A stretch of 64,000 nt of DNA from Thermocrinis sp. GTDB taxonomy: Bacteria > Aquificota > Aquificia > Aquificales > Aquificaceae. Position numbers and translations under genes: made by a program. The DNA lies in the NCBI GenBank assembly GCA_020833645.1, contig JAJHRQ010000003.1:1-64000 (forward strand), in the 5' to 3' direction. Below, piece by piece: positions 1 to 10,530 of this stretch (within the stretch, counting starts at the first letter, position 1; each line of letters opens with the position of its first letter). The notes below the pieces were generated by a model that did no database searches, was not told where the DNA came from, and saw only the letters and a list, made by a program, of their open reading frames with translations.

Positions 1-167
1 AGCATTTGACCTTTCCATTCCACCAACGTAAGGCACACACCATTGACCGCCACGCTATCGCCCAACTTTAACTCCCCCAAAGAGCTCCTTACTACCAACC
101 TTGCACCCCCAGGTGTGGGCTTCAGGCTTTCAACGACTCCCACCTCTTCCACTATGCCGGAAAACAT
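1..167 (-). CDS. ribE: Riboflavin synthase alpha chain, N-terminal part (continues past window edge)
   Basis: Reverse-strand translation MFSGIVEEVGVVESLKPTPGGARLVVRSSLGELKLGDSVAVNGVCLTLVEW matches the riboflavin synthase N-terminal motif (MFTGIVEE...GDSVAVNGVCLT). Confidence 0.9.
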   Translation of the reverse strand, partial: MFSGIVEEVGVVESLKPTPGGARLVVRSSLGELKLGDSVAVNGVCLTLVEWKGQM

Positions 168-913
168 TATAGAACCACCTCCTCCGCAGGAAAGACAGGT
201 CCCTCGTAGCAAACCCTCAAAAATTTTCCATCTTTTGATGGCACCACACAGCCAAGGCATACACCCCAACCGCAAGCCATGTCCGCCTCCAGAGAAAGAT
301 AAACCTCCCTGCCCTCTGCCATCTCCTTGAGGGCTTTTAGCATCTTTTTAGGACCGCACGCATGAACAACCCAGGATTCATCAAAGTCCTTTAGGGCTTG
401 CAAAACGCTACCCCTTTGCCCCTCGGAACCATCGTCGGTAAAAAGTTTGTGCTCTATGCCATTTTCCTTTAGCCACTCCTTCATTACCAAAAGGTTTGAA
501 CTCCTCGCTCCGTAGCATACAAAGACCTCTTTGCCGAGGGCTTTTAACTCCTTTGCTAAAAGGGAAAGTCCAGGCATGCCTATGCCACCACCTAAAAGAA
601 GATGCCTCTGTCCGTCCAACCTAAAGAGTCTGTTTCCCAGAGGACCAAGAATTTCCACACTGTCGCCTTCCCTAAGCCTTGCCATTAGGGCGGTGCCCCT
701 ACCAACCACTTGGTAGTATATGCTTATGCGGTCCTCTTTTTTGTCCGCAATGGCAAAAGCCCTCCTACCCATAGGGTCAAGCCCACTCCAACCCTTCAAC
801 ATCACAAAATGTCCGGGTTTTATTTCCTCTGGAAAAGGAAACTCCAACTCCATAAGGTAGGTTTGCGGTCCCACCTCTAAGTTTTTTAACACTTTAACCC
901 TTAACTCTTTCAT
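167..913 (-). CDS. pyrK: Dihydroorotate dehydrogenase electron transfer subunit (PyrK-like FAD/2Fe-2S protein)
   Basis: 248 aa; ferredoxin reductase-like fold (GRRAFAIAD, GPLGNRF, GGGIGMPGL) and C-terminal Cys cluster MACGWGVCLGCVVP. Confidence 0.8.
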   Translation of the reverse strand: MKELRVKVLKNLEVGPQTYLMELEFPFPEEIKPGHFVMLKGWSGLDPMGRRAFAIADKKEDRISIYYQVVGRGTALMARLREGDSVEILGPLGNRLFRLDGQRHLLLGGGIGMPGLSLLAKELKALGKEVFVCYGARSSNLLVMKEWLKENGIEHKLFTDDGSEGQRGSVLQALKDFDESWVVHACGPKKMLKALKEMAEGREVYLSLEADMACGWGVCLGCVVPSKDGKFLRVCYEGPVFPAEEVVL

Positions 914-1880
914 TGCTCTTCCTCAAAAGCTGATCTCCAAGCAGGTTAAAGGCAAAGACCACCAAAAAGAGGGCAACACCCGGCGCCAAAAGCCACGGAT
1001 AGGCACTTATCAGAGGAATATTCCTTGCCTCGGACAGCATGTTGCCCCAGCTGGGTACAGGCTCCGAAACACCCAAACCCAAAAGGCTCAAAGCAGATTC
1101 CCCCAAGATAAAGCCCGGGAAGGAAAGAGTGGCAGAAACGATCAGATAGTAGTAGGTGTTCGGAAGGATATGCTTAAAGAGAATACGGAATGTGCCCGCA
1201 CCGTAGGTCTTCGCCGCATAGACAAACTCCTTTTCCCTCAAAGAGAGCACCATTCCCCTGACCACTCGCGCCAGCCCCGCCCATCCCACAAAGGAAAGAA
1301 TGAACACAATGGTAAGAAAGAGCTCAAAGCTACCCATGTTCAAAGGAAAGACAGACCTCAAAGAAAGCATAAGGTAGAAGGTGGGAATAGAAAGAAGTAC
1401 CTCCACAAGCCTCATCAAAATAATATCCACCCTGCCACCCAAAAGACCGGAGATTCCCCCTATAACCGAGCCCAAAATAGAGGTGGTAAGCACCCCCACC
1501 AAACCAATGGTCAAGGAGACCCTTGCCCCATACACAAGCCTTGAGAATATGTCCCTGCCCAGTTTGTCCGTGCCCAAAAGGTAAAGATGACAGGGCTCTG
1601 CCACCGAAAGGAGCTTAAAGCCGTAGGGTGTTTTACGGAAAAGCTCAAGCTTGCAGGTGGTGTTCGTTTTCTCATAGACCTTAAAGAGAGGGTCCTTTAG
1701 CTCATACTTATGCACGTAAGGTAGAGTAGGTCTGCCATCCTTGAAGAAATGAATACGTGTGGGTGGATGGTAAGGTGCCTGTCTGTTCTGCAGGGCGTAA
1801 GGATAGGGGGCTATGAAGTCTGCCAGAAGGGCAAAGATAACGAAGATAAAAATCACCGTGTACGCAAATCTCAAACCCAC
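894..1880 (-). CDS. ABC transporter permease (DppC/OppC family)
   Basis: 328 aa, multiple TM segments, LGTDKLGRDIFSRLVYGARVSLTIGL and GESALSLLGLGVSEPVPSWGNML motifs. Confidence 0.9.
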   Translation of the reverse strand: MGLRFAYTVIFIFVIFALLADFIAPYPYALQNRQAPYHPPTRIHFFKDGRPTLPYVHKYELKDPLFKVYEKTNTTCKLELFRKTPYGFKLLSVAEPCHLYLLGTDKLGRDIFSRLVYGARVSLTIGLVGVLTTSILGSVIGGISGLLGGRVDIILMRLVEVLLSIPTFYLMLSLRSVFPLNMGSFELFLTIVFILSFVGWAGLARVVRGMVLSLREKEFVYAAKTYGAGTFRILFKHILPNTYYYLIVSATLSFPGFILGESALSLLGLGVSEPVPSWGNMLSEARNIPLISAYPWLLAPGVALFLVVFAFNLLGDQLLRKSNERVKG

Positions 1881-1899
1881 CGCTTATATTTTAAAACTA

Positions 1900-3111
1900 A
1901 TGCTAACACTGATAAAAGAGCCAATCCTCCTTGCCTTCTTGATAGTCTCCTACAACTTTGCCCTGGTGCAACTGTCCCATATGTTGGATGTTAGGCTCTA
2001 TCCATCCTCTCTGTCTGAAAAACTTCACCTGATCTTCTTTTTATCCGCCCTGTATGTAGCCTGGCTCTTTGGTGAGAGGCTGAGGACTGTGGCGTGGATC
2101 GGTCTTCTGTTTGTGTTTAATGTGCTTTTGCAGGCAGTGGTGGAGCAGAGGTTCAGCGTTGTGTTGGAGCAAATGCCCGCCTTTTTAATAACCCTGCTTG
2201 TAATAAAGCTCTTTGAGTCGCCCGTGGAGAAAAGGTGGAGACAGCTCCAAGAGGAAAAGCATAGACTTGAGGAGGAACTTTCAGAAAACCAAAAGGAACT
2301 GATGGAAGCCCTAAAAACTAAAAAGCTATATAAAGAGTTAATTGAAAAGCTCACCAAAGAAAAGTCCGAGCTTGAAAAAAGAATAGAGAGGCTAACGGAG
2401 GAGGAAACAGCAGAAAAAGAAAGGCTCTTGAAGGAAAAGGAAGACATCGTAAAAAAGTTAAACTCCCTCAAAGAAACCCTTAAAGACTACGAGGAAAGGG
2501 TAGAGAGGCTAAAGGAGGCAAACAGAAGACTCTTTGAGATGTTGGAACTTCAACAGGAGAGAACAACCGATAGAGAAGACAGAGAACTTTCAAAGCTCAG
2601 AAGCGAAAGAAAAAAATTAATGAAGGAGCTTTTGGCTTTGGAGGAGCTTTTGAAGGAAGCCTCAAGGGAAAACTTAAGACTTAAAGAGGAAAAGGAAAAC
2701 TTACGCCATCAAGTGGAAGAATTGCAAAGGAAACTCTCTTTGACCCAGCTTCGCTTGGAGGAGTACGAAAGAACAAAATGCACAAAAAAAGAACTCTACC
2801 AAGAGCTGTTGGATTTGGTCCTCGACCGTATAGAGTGGGAAGATCAAGCCCTTGAGGAATTTATCCAATTGGACCACCAAAGAAAGAAGGAGTTTTTAAA
2901 GGAGCTCATGCTTTTAAACATGAAGGAACTGGGAGAGGTCTTTGAAACCATAAAGGGTGTAAAAAACACCTTTAAGCTAAAGCCAAAGGGTGGTAGGATT
3001 TACTTTACCTATGGCAAAGAAAAAACTTGGCGTATTCTCGGTATTCTTGATGAAGAGGACCAAAAGCACAAAGAGAGGTACATAAAGGAGCTTGCTAAAT
3101 GGAAAGAGTAG
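1900..3111 (+). CDS. Hypothetical membrane-anchored coiled-coil protein
   Basis: N-terminal hydrophobic helices followed by about 200 residues of Glu/Lys/Leu heptad-like sequence; likely start at internal ATG 1900. Confidence 0.7.
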   Translation: MLTLIKEPILLAFLIVSYNFALVQLSHMLDVRLYPSSLSEKLHLIFFLSALYVAWLFGERLRTVAWIGLLFVFNVLLQAVVEQRFSVVLEQMPAFLITLLVIKLFESPVEKRWRQLQEEKHRLEEELSENQKELMEALKTKKLYKELIEKLTKEKSELEKRIERLTEEETAEKERLLKEKEDIVKKLNSLKETLKDYEERVERLKEANRRLFEMLELQQERTTDREDRELSKLRSERKKLMKELLALEELLKEASRENLRLKEEKENLRHQVEELQRKLSLTQLRLEEYERTKCTKKELYQELLDLVLDRIEWEDQALEEFIQLDHQRKKEFLKELMLLNMKELGEVFETIKGVKNTFKLKPKGGRIYFTYGKEKTWRILGILDEEDQKHKERYIKELAKWKE

Positions 3112-4040
3112 CCATCACCGGTGCCACGGGTTTTGTGGGTAGGTATGTAGTCAAGGAGCTTTTAAACAAAGGATACAAAGTTTATGCACTTGTTAGAAAC
3201 GCCAAGAAAGTAAGGGAAATTTTCCCCCAGGGTGTTGATGCCCTTGAGGTGGATTTTTCCGACAAGGATTCTTTAAGGAAAGCCCTTGAGAAGACTCAGC
3301 CTAATTACGTTATCCATCTAATTGGCATACTAGTTGAAGACAGAAGGTCTGGCTCCACCTTTCAAAGGGTGCATTATCTATATGCAAAGAACTTGTATGA
3401 GCTATTAAGGGAGCTATCTCCCAAAAGGGTGGTTCATATGAGCTCCCTTGGTACCCACAAGGACGCCCCCTCTTTATACCACCAAACTAAGTTCATGGCG
3501 GAGGAGTTTCTGAGGACTTCCGGGCTAAAGCATACTATACTGAGACCTTCCATAGTTCTTGGTCCAGAGCAAAGGCTCTTTGCGGATATGTGGAACATTA
3601 CCAAATATCTGCGGGTGGTAGCCTTGCCCGGAGGTGGTGGGTATCTCTTTCAGCCGGTGGATGTTAGGGATGTAGCCTGTGCCTTTGTGAGCGCCATGGA
3701 AAAGGAGGAAGCAGTCAACAGAACTTACGAGCTATGCGGTCCAGACAGGGTTAGCTTTAAGGAACTCTTAGAAGACATCTTTTCCCACTGGAACAGAAAG
3801 GTTCTCCTTTTGCCCGTGCCAAAGGTTTTTATGTATATTGCGGGAAAAGTGGCGGAAAGGGTCCTCAGCCCACCACCCTTTAGCTCAGACCAAATGCTCA
3901 TGATGTGGAGGGATAACATCTGCGGGCTTGACAAGGATGTGGAGTCAGAGGGCGTTAGAAAGCTATGCAACAAAGAGCCCATACCATACAAAGAAAGCTT
4001 GGAGTGGAGTTTGAGGGAGTTTGCTAAAAGAATGGTATAA
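3099..4040 (+). CDS. NAD(P)-binding complex I NDUFA9-like / NAD-dependent epimerase family protein
   Basis: N-terminal ITGATGFVGRYVVKELL Rossmann motif; YHQTKFMAEE. Confidence 0.85.
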   Translation: MERVAITGATGFVGRYVVKELLNKGYKVYALVRNAKKVREIFPQGVDALEVDFSDKDSLRKALEKTQPNYVIHLIGILVEDRRSGSTFQRVHYLYAKNLYELLRELSPKRVVHMSSLGTHKDAPSLYHQTKFMAEEFLRTSGLKHTILRPSIVLGPEQRLFADMWNITKYLRVVALPGGGGYLFQPVDVRDVACAFVSAMEKEEAVNRTYELCGPDRVSFKELLEDIFSHWNRKVLLLPVPKVFMYIAGKVAERVLSPPPFSSDQMLMMWRDNICGLDKDVESEGVRKLCNKEPIPYKESLEWSLREFAKRMV

Positions 4041-4070
4041 TTTTCAGTCCAAATTTGCGGAGGTGTTGGT

Positions 4071-6347
4071 ATGAAAACTTTGGCTTATGGATTTCCAAAG
4101 CTCGGTGAAAAGAGGGAGTTCAAGTCTTTGCTTGAAAACTTTTGGAAAGGTAAGATAGACGAGACTCAGTTTATGGATGGAATGAACAACCTCCGTCGGT
4201 GGATGGTGGAGAACTACAGGCAAAATGTGGATATGATCCCCTCCAACGAGCTATCTTACTACGACTTTGTCTTGGACACTGCGGTGATGCTTTCTGCCAT
4301 ACCCTCCCGTTTTGGACAGTATGAAGGCTTAAAAACCTACTTTGAAATGGCAAGGGGCAAGTATGCCCTTGAGATGACCAAATACTTCAACACCAACTAT
4401 CACTACTTGGTGCCAGAGCTGGAAAATGCAGAGCTAAAGCTCTTGAAGAATTACCCCCTTGAGGAGTACAGGTTCTTTAAAGCTATGGGTGTGGAGACCA
4501 TCCCCAAAATCCTTTCACCCTTCACCTTCTTAAAGCTTTCAAAAGCCCTCAAAAGAAAAGAAGAGGGTCCATTCCCCATCCTTGAGCTTTCAAAAATAGA
4601 AGACCAGGCTACCTTTGAAAAATACTTCAACGCAGTTCTTGGAGTTTATGAGGAGATTTTTAAACAGTTAAAGGAGGAGGGTGTAAAAGAGGTTCTTGTG
4701 GAAGACCCAGCCCTCTGCTTGGAACTCGAAGACTATGAGTGGGACCTGGTGGAGGAGATGTATTCGTGCCTTTCAAAATATTTGGACATATACCTTTTAA
4801 CTTACTACGACAGCGTTTCCGACTACCAAAGGTATATAAAACTACCCGTGAAGGCTCTGGGCTTTGACCTTGTTTCCAACAAGGAAAACCTTGAGAATAT
4901 AAGAAGGTTCGGTTTTCCAGAGGACAAAGTGCTCATAGCGGGCGTTATAAACGGTAGGCAGGTTTGGAGGGCATGCTTGGATGAGAAGGTCCGGCTGGTG
5001 GAAGAGCTTAGCAAACATGCTAAGGATGTTATCATTGCTAACTCCTGCCCTCTCTTTCATCTACCCGTTAGCGTAGAGCCGGAAAATGAGTTGGATGCTG
5101 AGCTAAAAGAAAGGCTTGCCTTTGCAAAGGAAAAGCTTTTTGAACTGAGAACCATAAAGTCCGCCCTTGAGGGCGACCAACAGGCAAAGTTGGAGGTGGA
5201 AAGGGTTAAAAAGCTCCTCTCCATTAAGTTTGGAGAGGTTCCTGAGGTTAGGGAAAAGGTAAAGAATCTGCGGGAAGAGGACTTTGTGAGAGGGGTGCCC
5301 TACCAGCAGAGGATAAAGCTCCAGCAGGACATCCTAAAGCTTCCATTGCTCCCCACCACCACCATAGGCTCTTTCCCACAGACGGAGGAAGTCAGAAGGG
5401 CAAGAACCGAATACCGCAATGGTAAGCTAAGCCCCGAAGAGTACGAAAGGTTTATAAAAGAACAGATAGAGAAGGTCATAAGAATTCAGGAGGATATTGG
5501 ACTGGATGTTTTGGTGCACGGGGAGTTTGAAAGGACCGACATGGTGGAGTTCTTTGCAGAAAAGCTTGGTGGAATTGCCACCACCAAACACGGATGGGTC
5601 CTCTCTTACGGTTCAAGGGTCTATAGACCACCCATCATATACGGAGACGTTTATCGCCCGGAACCTATGACCCTCAAGGAAATCACCTACGCCCAGTCTT
5701 TGACCCAAAAGCCCGTTAAGGGCATGCTAACTGGACCCGTCACCATACTTAACTGGAGCTACTACAGAGAAGACATTCCCAAGGAAGAGATCGCATACCA
5801 GATAGCTTTAGCTTTGCTGGAAGAAGTAAAGGATTTAGAGAATGCTGGCATCAAGATAATACAGATAGACGAGCCCGCCTTTAGGGAAGGGGCACCCTTA
5901 AAGAAAAGGGATTGGCCCCATTACTTTAACTGGGCGGTAAAAGCCTTTAGGCTCTGCTCCAAGGCAAAACCTCAGACCCAAATTCACACCCACATGTGCT
6001 ACTCGGAGTTTAACGAAGTCATAGAGTACATATATCAGATGGATTTTGATGTTATATCCATAGAGGCATCTCGGAGCAAGGGAGAGATCTTATCTGCCTT
6101 TGAAAACTTCAAAGGTTGGGACAGACAGATCGGCATAGGTGTTTATGATATACACTCTCCCGCCATACCGGACAAGAACAGCATAAGGCAAATTTTGGAA
6201 AGGGCTATGAAGGTGTTGCCCGTGGAACTACTTTGGGTAAATCCAGACTGCGGGCTAAAAACAAGAAGGTGGGAAGAGGTGGTGCCAGCCCTCAAAAACA
6301 TGGTGGAATGTGCGGAAGAACTGAGAAAAGAGCTGGTTAGTGTTTAG
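4071..6347 (+). CDS. metE: Cobalamin-independent methionine synthase
   Basis: 758 aa; two-domain Met[48 protein letters not shown]. Confidence 0.93.
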   Translation: MKTLAYGFPKLGEKREFKSLLENFWKGKIDETQFMDGMNNLRRWMVENYRQNVDMIPSNELSYYDFVLDTAVMLSAIPSRFGQYEGLKTYFEMARGKYALEMTKYFNTNYHYLVPELENAELKLLKNYPLEEYRFFKAMGVETIPKILSPFTFLKLSKALKRKEEGPFPILELSKIEDQATFEKYFNAVLGVYEEIFKQLKEEGVKEVLVEDPALCLELEDYEWDLVEEMYSCLSKYLDIYLLTYYDSVSDYQRYIKLPVKALGFDLVSNKENLENIRRFGFPEDKVLIAGVINGRQVWRACLDEKVRLVEELSKHAKDVIIANSCPLFHLPVSVEPENELDAELKERLAFAKEKLFELRTIKSALEGDQQAKLEVERVKKLLSIKFGEVPEVREKVKNLREEDFVRGVPYQQRIKLQQDILKLPLLPTTTIGSFPQTEEVRRARTEYRNGKLSPEEYERFIKEQIEKVIRIQEDIGLDVLVHGEFERTDMVEFFAEKLGGIATTKHGWVLSYGSRVYRPPIIYGDVYRPEPMTLKEITYAQSLTQKPVKGMLTGPVTILNWSYYREDIPKEEIAYQIALALLEEVKDLENAGIKIIQIDEPAFREGAPLKKRDWPHYFNWAVKAFRLCSKAKPQTQIHTHMCYSEFNEVIEYIYQMDFDVISIEASRSKGEILSAFENFKGWDRQIGIGVYDIHSPAIPDKNSIRQILERAMKVLPVELLWVNPDCGLKTRRWEEVVPALKNMVECAEELRKELVSV

Positions 6348-7000
6348 GAAACATAGACCACTTCGTTCATGTGGAAGAGCTTCCCCACCACCCCGGGGGA
6401 AAGTCTCTCCTCCAAACTGTTTAAAAGGTCTTCCTCGGACTTCTTAAGCTGGTAGTTGGTGGTGATGAGAGTACTAAGTTGATGATTGTAGCGGTATGTG
6501 ATGAGCAAAGAAAGAACCTCTATGCTCCAATCGGAGAGCCTTTCACTGCCTAGGTCATCCAGCACCAAAACAGGAACCCTCATCAAAAACTTTAGCATCC
6601 TACTGTATTTATCTTCCTCGGAGCCTGCGTAAAATCTAAGTTGAAAGAGCATCTCCTTAGTATCAAAGAAAAAGCCTCTTACCCTTTTTTGTTTGTATAG
6701 TGCCTTTAGGATACCCACTACCAAATGGGTCTTTCCCATCTGGGGAGGTCCCACTAAGGTAATGCCCTTGCCCTCCTCGGGATTAAAATTGAAAACAAAT
6801 TCCTTACAGACTTCAAGGGCTCTCCTTTGGGCTGGGGAGATGGGTTGGTAGTTATCAAGCTCCGCACTCCAGAACTTTTTAGGAATGTTTAAAAGCCTTT
6901 GAAAGTTCTCCTCCTTAAACCTACATTGGCACAGTTCAACCACATTACCCTTATCCACAAAGCCCGTTCCCTTACAGATTGGACAGTTTTTGTCTGCCAT
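6344..7000 (-). CDS. DnaC/IstB-like AAA+ ATPase (helicase loader family) with N-terminal Cys motif
   Basis: Walker [12 protein letters not shown], Walker [12 protein letters not shown]-terminal [10 protein letters not shown]...CQC. Confidence 0.8.
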   Translation of the reverse strand: MADKNCPICKGTGFVDKGNVVELCQCRFKEENFQRLLNIPKKFWSAELDNYQPISPAQRRALEVCKEFVFNFNPEEGKGITLVGPPQMGKTHLVVGILKALYKQKRVRGFFFDTKEMLFQLRFYAGSEEDKYSRMLKFLMRVPVLVLDDLGSERLSDWSIEVLSLLITYRYNHQLSTLITTNYQLKKSEEDLLNSLEERLSPGVVGKLFHMNEVVYVS

Positions 7001-7042
7001 GGTATTATATATATATGAGGTTATTCTAAAAATATAAACCTA

Positions 7043-7070
7043 TTGAAAGGTTTTTGGAAAGTGATATAAT
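7043..7070 (+). promoter_or_regulatory. Promoter inside repeat element A
   Basis: TTGAAA (7043-7048), 16 nt, TATAAT (7065-7070); same arrangement in copy D. Confidence 0.6.
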
Positions 7071-7077
7071 TTTTTCC

Positions 7078-7324
7078 AATGCAAAGCTTTCAGAGCTTGC
7101 TGGATACCCGTTGTGGGGCCACTGGAAGGAACCCTGAAGACGGGAAGGATTGGACAATCCTTGCCATTGTCCAGCAGGTTCTGAAGGTAGCCCTCCTCTT
7201 CCCTGTTCTTGAGAGGAGAATACTCCTCTCCTCCCGCAAGGGAGCGTGGGACAGGGTGATGGAAGGGTTAGTTCCCTTTGAGGCTGGGGGGACGGTCCCG
7301 ATAAGGGATTTTTAGAACAGCCTC
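7078..7324 (+). ncRNA. Putative structured RNA of repeat element A
   Basis: CTTTCAGAGCTTGCTGGA pairs with TCCAGCAGGTTCTGAAGG; GAGAGGAG-AATA-CTCCTCTC; CTCCC-GCAA-GGGAG; CCCTGTTC/GGACAGGG; end hairpin. Confidence 0.65.
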
Positions 7325-7356
7325 TGGTATTATATTAATCCCACGGGGAGAAAAAG

Positions 7357-8289
7357 ATGAAAATAGTGATGCTTCTTGCCCTTGCCCTTTTGTCCTCCTG
7401 CACGCCCACTGTAAGGCAGAGCATATTCCCTTACAAAAACAGCAACATAGATGTGGTCAAAAAAGGAAACTTTGGCTTTTCGGAGGAGGAGGAGAGGTTT
7501 TTAGCACGAGAGGCTAAGGTCTTTAACATAGAGATCCCAGACAGAGAAGAAATTAGAAGGTTTGTCAATTACTTTCTAGCAAACAGGCAGTCTTTTGAAA
7601 ATACCCTAAGAAGGGCTAGCTACTACATACCAATAATAGTCCCTATACTGCAAAAGCACGGTCTGCCGGAGGAACTTGCCCTATTGCCCGCAATAGAGAG
7701 TGCCTTCAATCCCTTTGCAGTCTCCCGCGCTGGCGCTGCTGGGCTGTGGCAGTTTATACCCTCTACCGCGAGAAGGTATGGACTTAGGGTAGATGGAGAA
7801 ATAGACGAGAGGTTTGACGTGATAAAATCCACTGAGGCTGCCGCCATGTATCTGAAGGACCTCTACCAGACGTTTAAAAACTGGGAGCTTGCTTTGGCAG
7901 CTTACAACTGTGGAGAAAGTTGCGTAGCAAGGAGGACGGGTGGGGTCAACTTTTGGGAAACGCAGAACTTTCTCCCTCTCGAAACAAAAAATTATGTACC
8001 TGCCTTTTTTGCTGTTTTGCTTCTTACAAGATACCCAGAAAAGTATAGCCTGAACATCAACATGGAAAAGGTCGGCTTGGTGGTAAACAAAGTTCAGGAG
8101 GAAACAAAAGTAGAGAAGGTTTTAACGGACAAGAACCTGAAAGAGAGCGTCTTTAGAGACTTTAACCCTCACATAAGAGGAGATAAAATCCCAGCAGGAA
8201 CTTACATATATTTACCTAAAATGCAGACCGCCCTAAAAGAAGAAAAAACGATCCTACTGGAAAATGGTGCAAAAGTGATAATTAGATGA
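7357..8289 (+). CDS. Lytic murein transglycosylase, MltD-like lipoprotein
   Basis: Lipobox LALLSSC; SLT motif PAIESAFNPFAVSRAGAAGLWQFIPSTARRYGL and AALAYNCGE-type motif. Confidence 0.9.
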   Translation: MKIVMLLALALLSSCTPTVRQSIFPYKNSNIDVVKKGNFGFSEEEERFLAREAKVFNIEIPDREEIRRFVNYFLANRQSFENTLRRASYYIPIIVPILQKHGLPEELALLPAIESAFNPFAVSRAGAAGLWQFIPSTARRYGLRVDGEIDERFDVIKSTEAAAMYLKDLYQTFKNWELALAAYNCGESCVARRTGGVNFWETQNFLPLETKNYVPAFFAVLLLTRYPEKYSLNINMEKVGLVVNKVQEETKVEKVLTDKNLKESVFRDFNPHIRGDKIPAGTYIYLPKMQTALKEEKTILLENGAKVIIR

Positions 8290-9434
8290 TGGATTGGATT
8301 GAGGAGGAGCTACAGAAAATACAACAGCAAAAACTCCTCAGAAGGCGAACCTTAAGGGAGGGCCTAATAGACCTCTGCTCCAACGACTACTTGGGTTTAA
8401 GAGAACATCCAGAGGTAAAAGAAGAAGCCATCAGGGTAATAAAGGATTACGGTGTTGGTAGCGGTGCATCCGCCTTGGTTTCTGGCTACACGATTCACCA
8501 CAGGTCTTTGGAAGAAAAGCTGGCGGATTTTAAAGGAGTTCCCGCCTGCGTCCTCTTTGGCTCTGGATATCTGGCAAACCTGGGCACAATACCCGCCTTG
8601 ATCTCTGAAGGGGACATGATCCTCAGCGACCAGCTCAACCATGCGTCCATCATAGATGGTTGCAGGCTCTCACGGGCAAAGGTATTCGTTTTCCCACACC
8701 TTGATTACGAGAAGGCTGAGGAGATTTTAAAGGAAAACAGAAAGGCTTACAGAAGGTGTCTGTTAATCTCCGACAGCGTTTTTAGCATGGATGGAGACAT
8801 AGCCCACCTTCCCACCCTGCTAAAACTTTCTCTGGAGTACGATTGCATGCTAATGCTTGACGAAGCCCACGCAACGGGCACTTTGGGGGAGAAGGGTAAA
8901 GGAATACTTTATGCCTTCGGTATTCCTTGGCAGGAAAACATTATATTGATGGGGACCCTTTCAAAGGCTCTGGGCTCTTATGGCGCCTTTGTGTGCGGTT
9001 CCCAAAGGCTCGTGGATTACCTCATAAACAGGGCAAGAAGCCTCATCTTTTCTACCTCTTTGCCTCCCTCCCTATGTGCGTCCGCAAAAAAGGCTTTGGA
9101 GATTTTGGAGAGGGAAGAGTGGATGGTGCCCACTTTGAAGAGTGTGGCGGAGGAGATATACAGAAGACTCTTAGAGATTGGCTTCTTTGTGAAGTTCTAC
9201 GGCACTCCCATTTTACCCATAATGCTTTATTCGGAGGAAAAAGCCCTTGAGTTGTCCAAGTATCTACTTGAGAGGGGCGTTTTTCTGCAGGCTATAAGGT
9301 ATCCCACAGTACCAATGGGCGAGGCGAGGCTAAGGCTTACCGCAAGCTTGAAGTACAAAAAGGAGGACTTGGAATACTTCTACACGTTGCTAAAATCCCA
9401 TCTCCCTATTTCCAAGGAGTTTGAGTTAAAATAA
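8286..9434 (+). CDS. bioF: 8-amino-7-oxononanoate synthase
   Basis: 382 aa AOS-family PLP enzyme: NDYLGLREHPEV, GSGASALVSGYT, DEAHATGTLGEKGKG, GTLSKALGSYGAF. Confidence 0.88.
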   Translation: MMDWIEEELQKIQQQKLLRRRTLREGLIDLCSNDYLGLREHPEVKEEAIRVIKDYGVGSGASALVSGYTIHHRSLEEKLADFKGVPACVLFGSGYLANLGTIPALISEGDMILSDQLNHASIIDGCRLSRAKVFVFPHLDYEKAEEILKENRKAYRRCLLISDSVFSMDGDIAHLPTLLKLSLEYDCMLMLDEAHATGTLGEKGKGILYAFGIPWQENIILMGTLSKALGSYGAFVCGSQRLVDYLINRARSLIFSTSLPPSLCASAKKALEILEREEWMVPTLKSVAEEIYRRLLEIGFFVKFYGTPILPIMLYSEEKALELSKYLLERGVFLQAIRYPTVPMGEARLRLTASLKYKKEDLEYFYTLLKSHLPISKEFELK

Positions 9435-9462
9435 ATAGGTTAAAACTCTTCAGGAGGTGTGC

Positions 9463-10530
9463 ATGAAAACATTGGTGGAGCTTGCCAACAAGGCAAGGGA
9501 GTTAAGCGGAGTAAGGATTTACAAGAGGAATGTGGAAGCGGTACTTTCTGCAGTTTTGAAAAGTGGAGATTTCTGGGAGATAGTAGATATGTCAAGCCTG
9601 CCTGTGCCCGCCGCATCGGGCATAGTGAAGGTTTTAATTGACGAGGGCATCCTCTTTATTGACGATGAAGAGAACATAAAACTGACACAAAAAGGCTTTG
9701 ACTTTGTTAGAGAGCTGGGCATAGAAACCTTTGAAGACCACCTTTGCAAAGCCTGTGAGGGCAGAGGAATACCCTTTTATGCAGACATGGAACTGTACAG
9801 GGAGTTTTTACAGCTAACAAAGGACAGACCAAAGGCTATAAGGGACTACGACCAGGGTTCTGTTACTCCCGAGACTACCATATCTCGGGTACTTTTCATG
9901 GATTCAAGGGGAGACCTAAGAAACAAGGACATCATAGTTTTAGGGGCGGAGGATGATTTAACCGGTCTTGCAATAGCCCTCACCCGGAAGGCAAAGAGCG
10001 TTCTGGTCATAGACATAGACAAAAGGCTCATTGATTTTGACAATCAAATATTCAAAGAGTTGGGCATAGACAACGCTAGGGCGATGGTTTGGGACCTTAG
10101 GAACCCGCTACCTAAGGATATCCTGGGGAATTTTGATGTTTTTGTTTCGGACCCACCGGAAACATTGCCCGCCTTTAGGGCTTTCATAGGAAGGGGCATT
10201 GCTACCCTGAGGGAAGAGGGAGGAGTAGGATACTTTGGGTTGACCCTTAGGGACTCTTCTGTCTTCCGTTGGAGGGACTTTCAGATATCCCTCACGTCCG
10301 AGTTTGGCGTAGCCATCACAGACATAGTGCAGAACTTTAACCATTACATAAACTGGGATTATCACTCGGAGACAAAGGCAGCAGAGTTAGCCCCTGTAAA
10401 GAGGGAACCTAAGACCATATGGTATAAATCCGCTTGGTACAGGATAGAAGCCCTGCCCGGCTTTAAGAGGTGGAACGAACCTATTTCCGATGAAGTCTTC
10501 TATCTTGACGAGGAAGGCTCCACCACTTGA
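9463..10530 (+). CDS. bpsA: N4-bis(aminopropyl)spermidine synthase (branched-chain polyamine synthase, DUF43)
   Basis: VLGAEDDLTGLAIALT, VIDIDKRLIDF, FVSDPPETLPAFRAFIGRGIATL; SD aggaggtg upstream. Confidence 0.85.
   Translation: MKTLVELANKARELSGVRIYKRNVEAVLSAVLKSGDFWEIVDMSSLPVPAASGIVKVLIDEGILFIDDEENIKLTQKGFDFVRELGIETFEDHLCKACEGRGIPFYADMELYREFLQLTKDRPKAIRDYDQGSVTPETTISRVLFMDSRGDLRNKDIIVLGAEDDLTGLAIALTRKAKSVLVIDIDKRLIDFDNQIFKELGIDNARAMVWDLRNPLPKDILGNFDVFVSDPPETLPAFRAFIGRGIATLREEGGVGYFGLTLRDSSVFRWRDFQISLTSEFGVAITDIVQNFNHYINWDYHSETKAAELAPVKREPKTIWYKSAWYRIEALPGFKRWNEPISDEVFYLDEEGSTT

Larger units (their letters stand above)
7024..7324 (+). repeat. Full-length copy A of a ~300 bp non-coding repeat element with internal promoter and structured RNA
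   Basis: About a dozen differences by eye from copy D (33816-34113) over ~245 bp; left-end AAACCT...AGGTTT hairpin, TTGAAA-N16-TATAAT, RNA hairpins, right-end GAGGCTG...CAGCCTC hairpin. Confidence 0.85.

Noticed and set aside
7079-7315. 78-aa ORF MQSFQSLLDTRC...
   Set aside because: It lies within repeat copy A, whose differences from copy D preserve RNA stems rather than protein; the D counterpart is fused into the broken nitroreductase frame.
10490-10530. Frameshift between bpsA and mnmC because of the 41-bp overlap
   Set aside because: Both proteins look complete; a downstream start for mnmC or simple overlap explains it.
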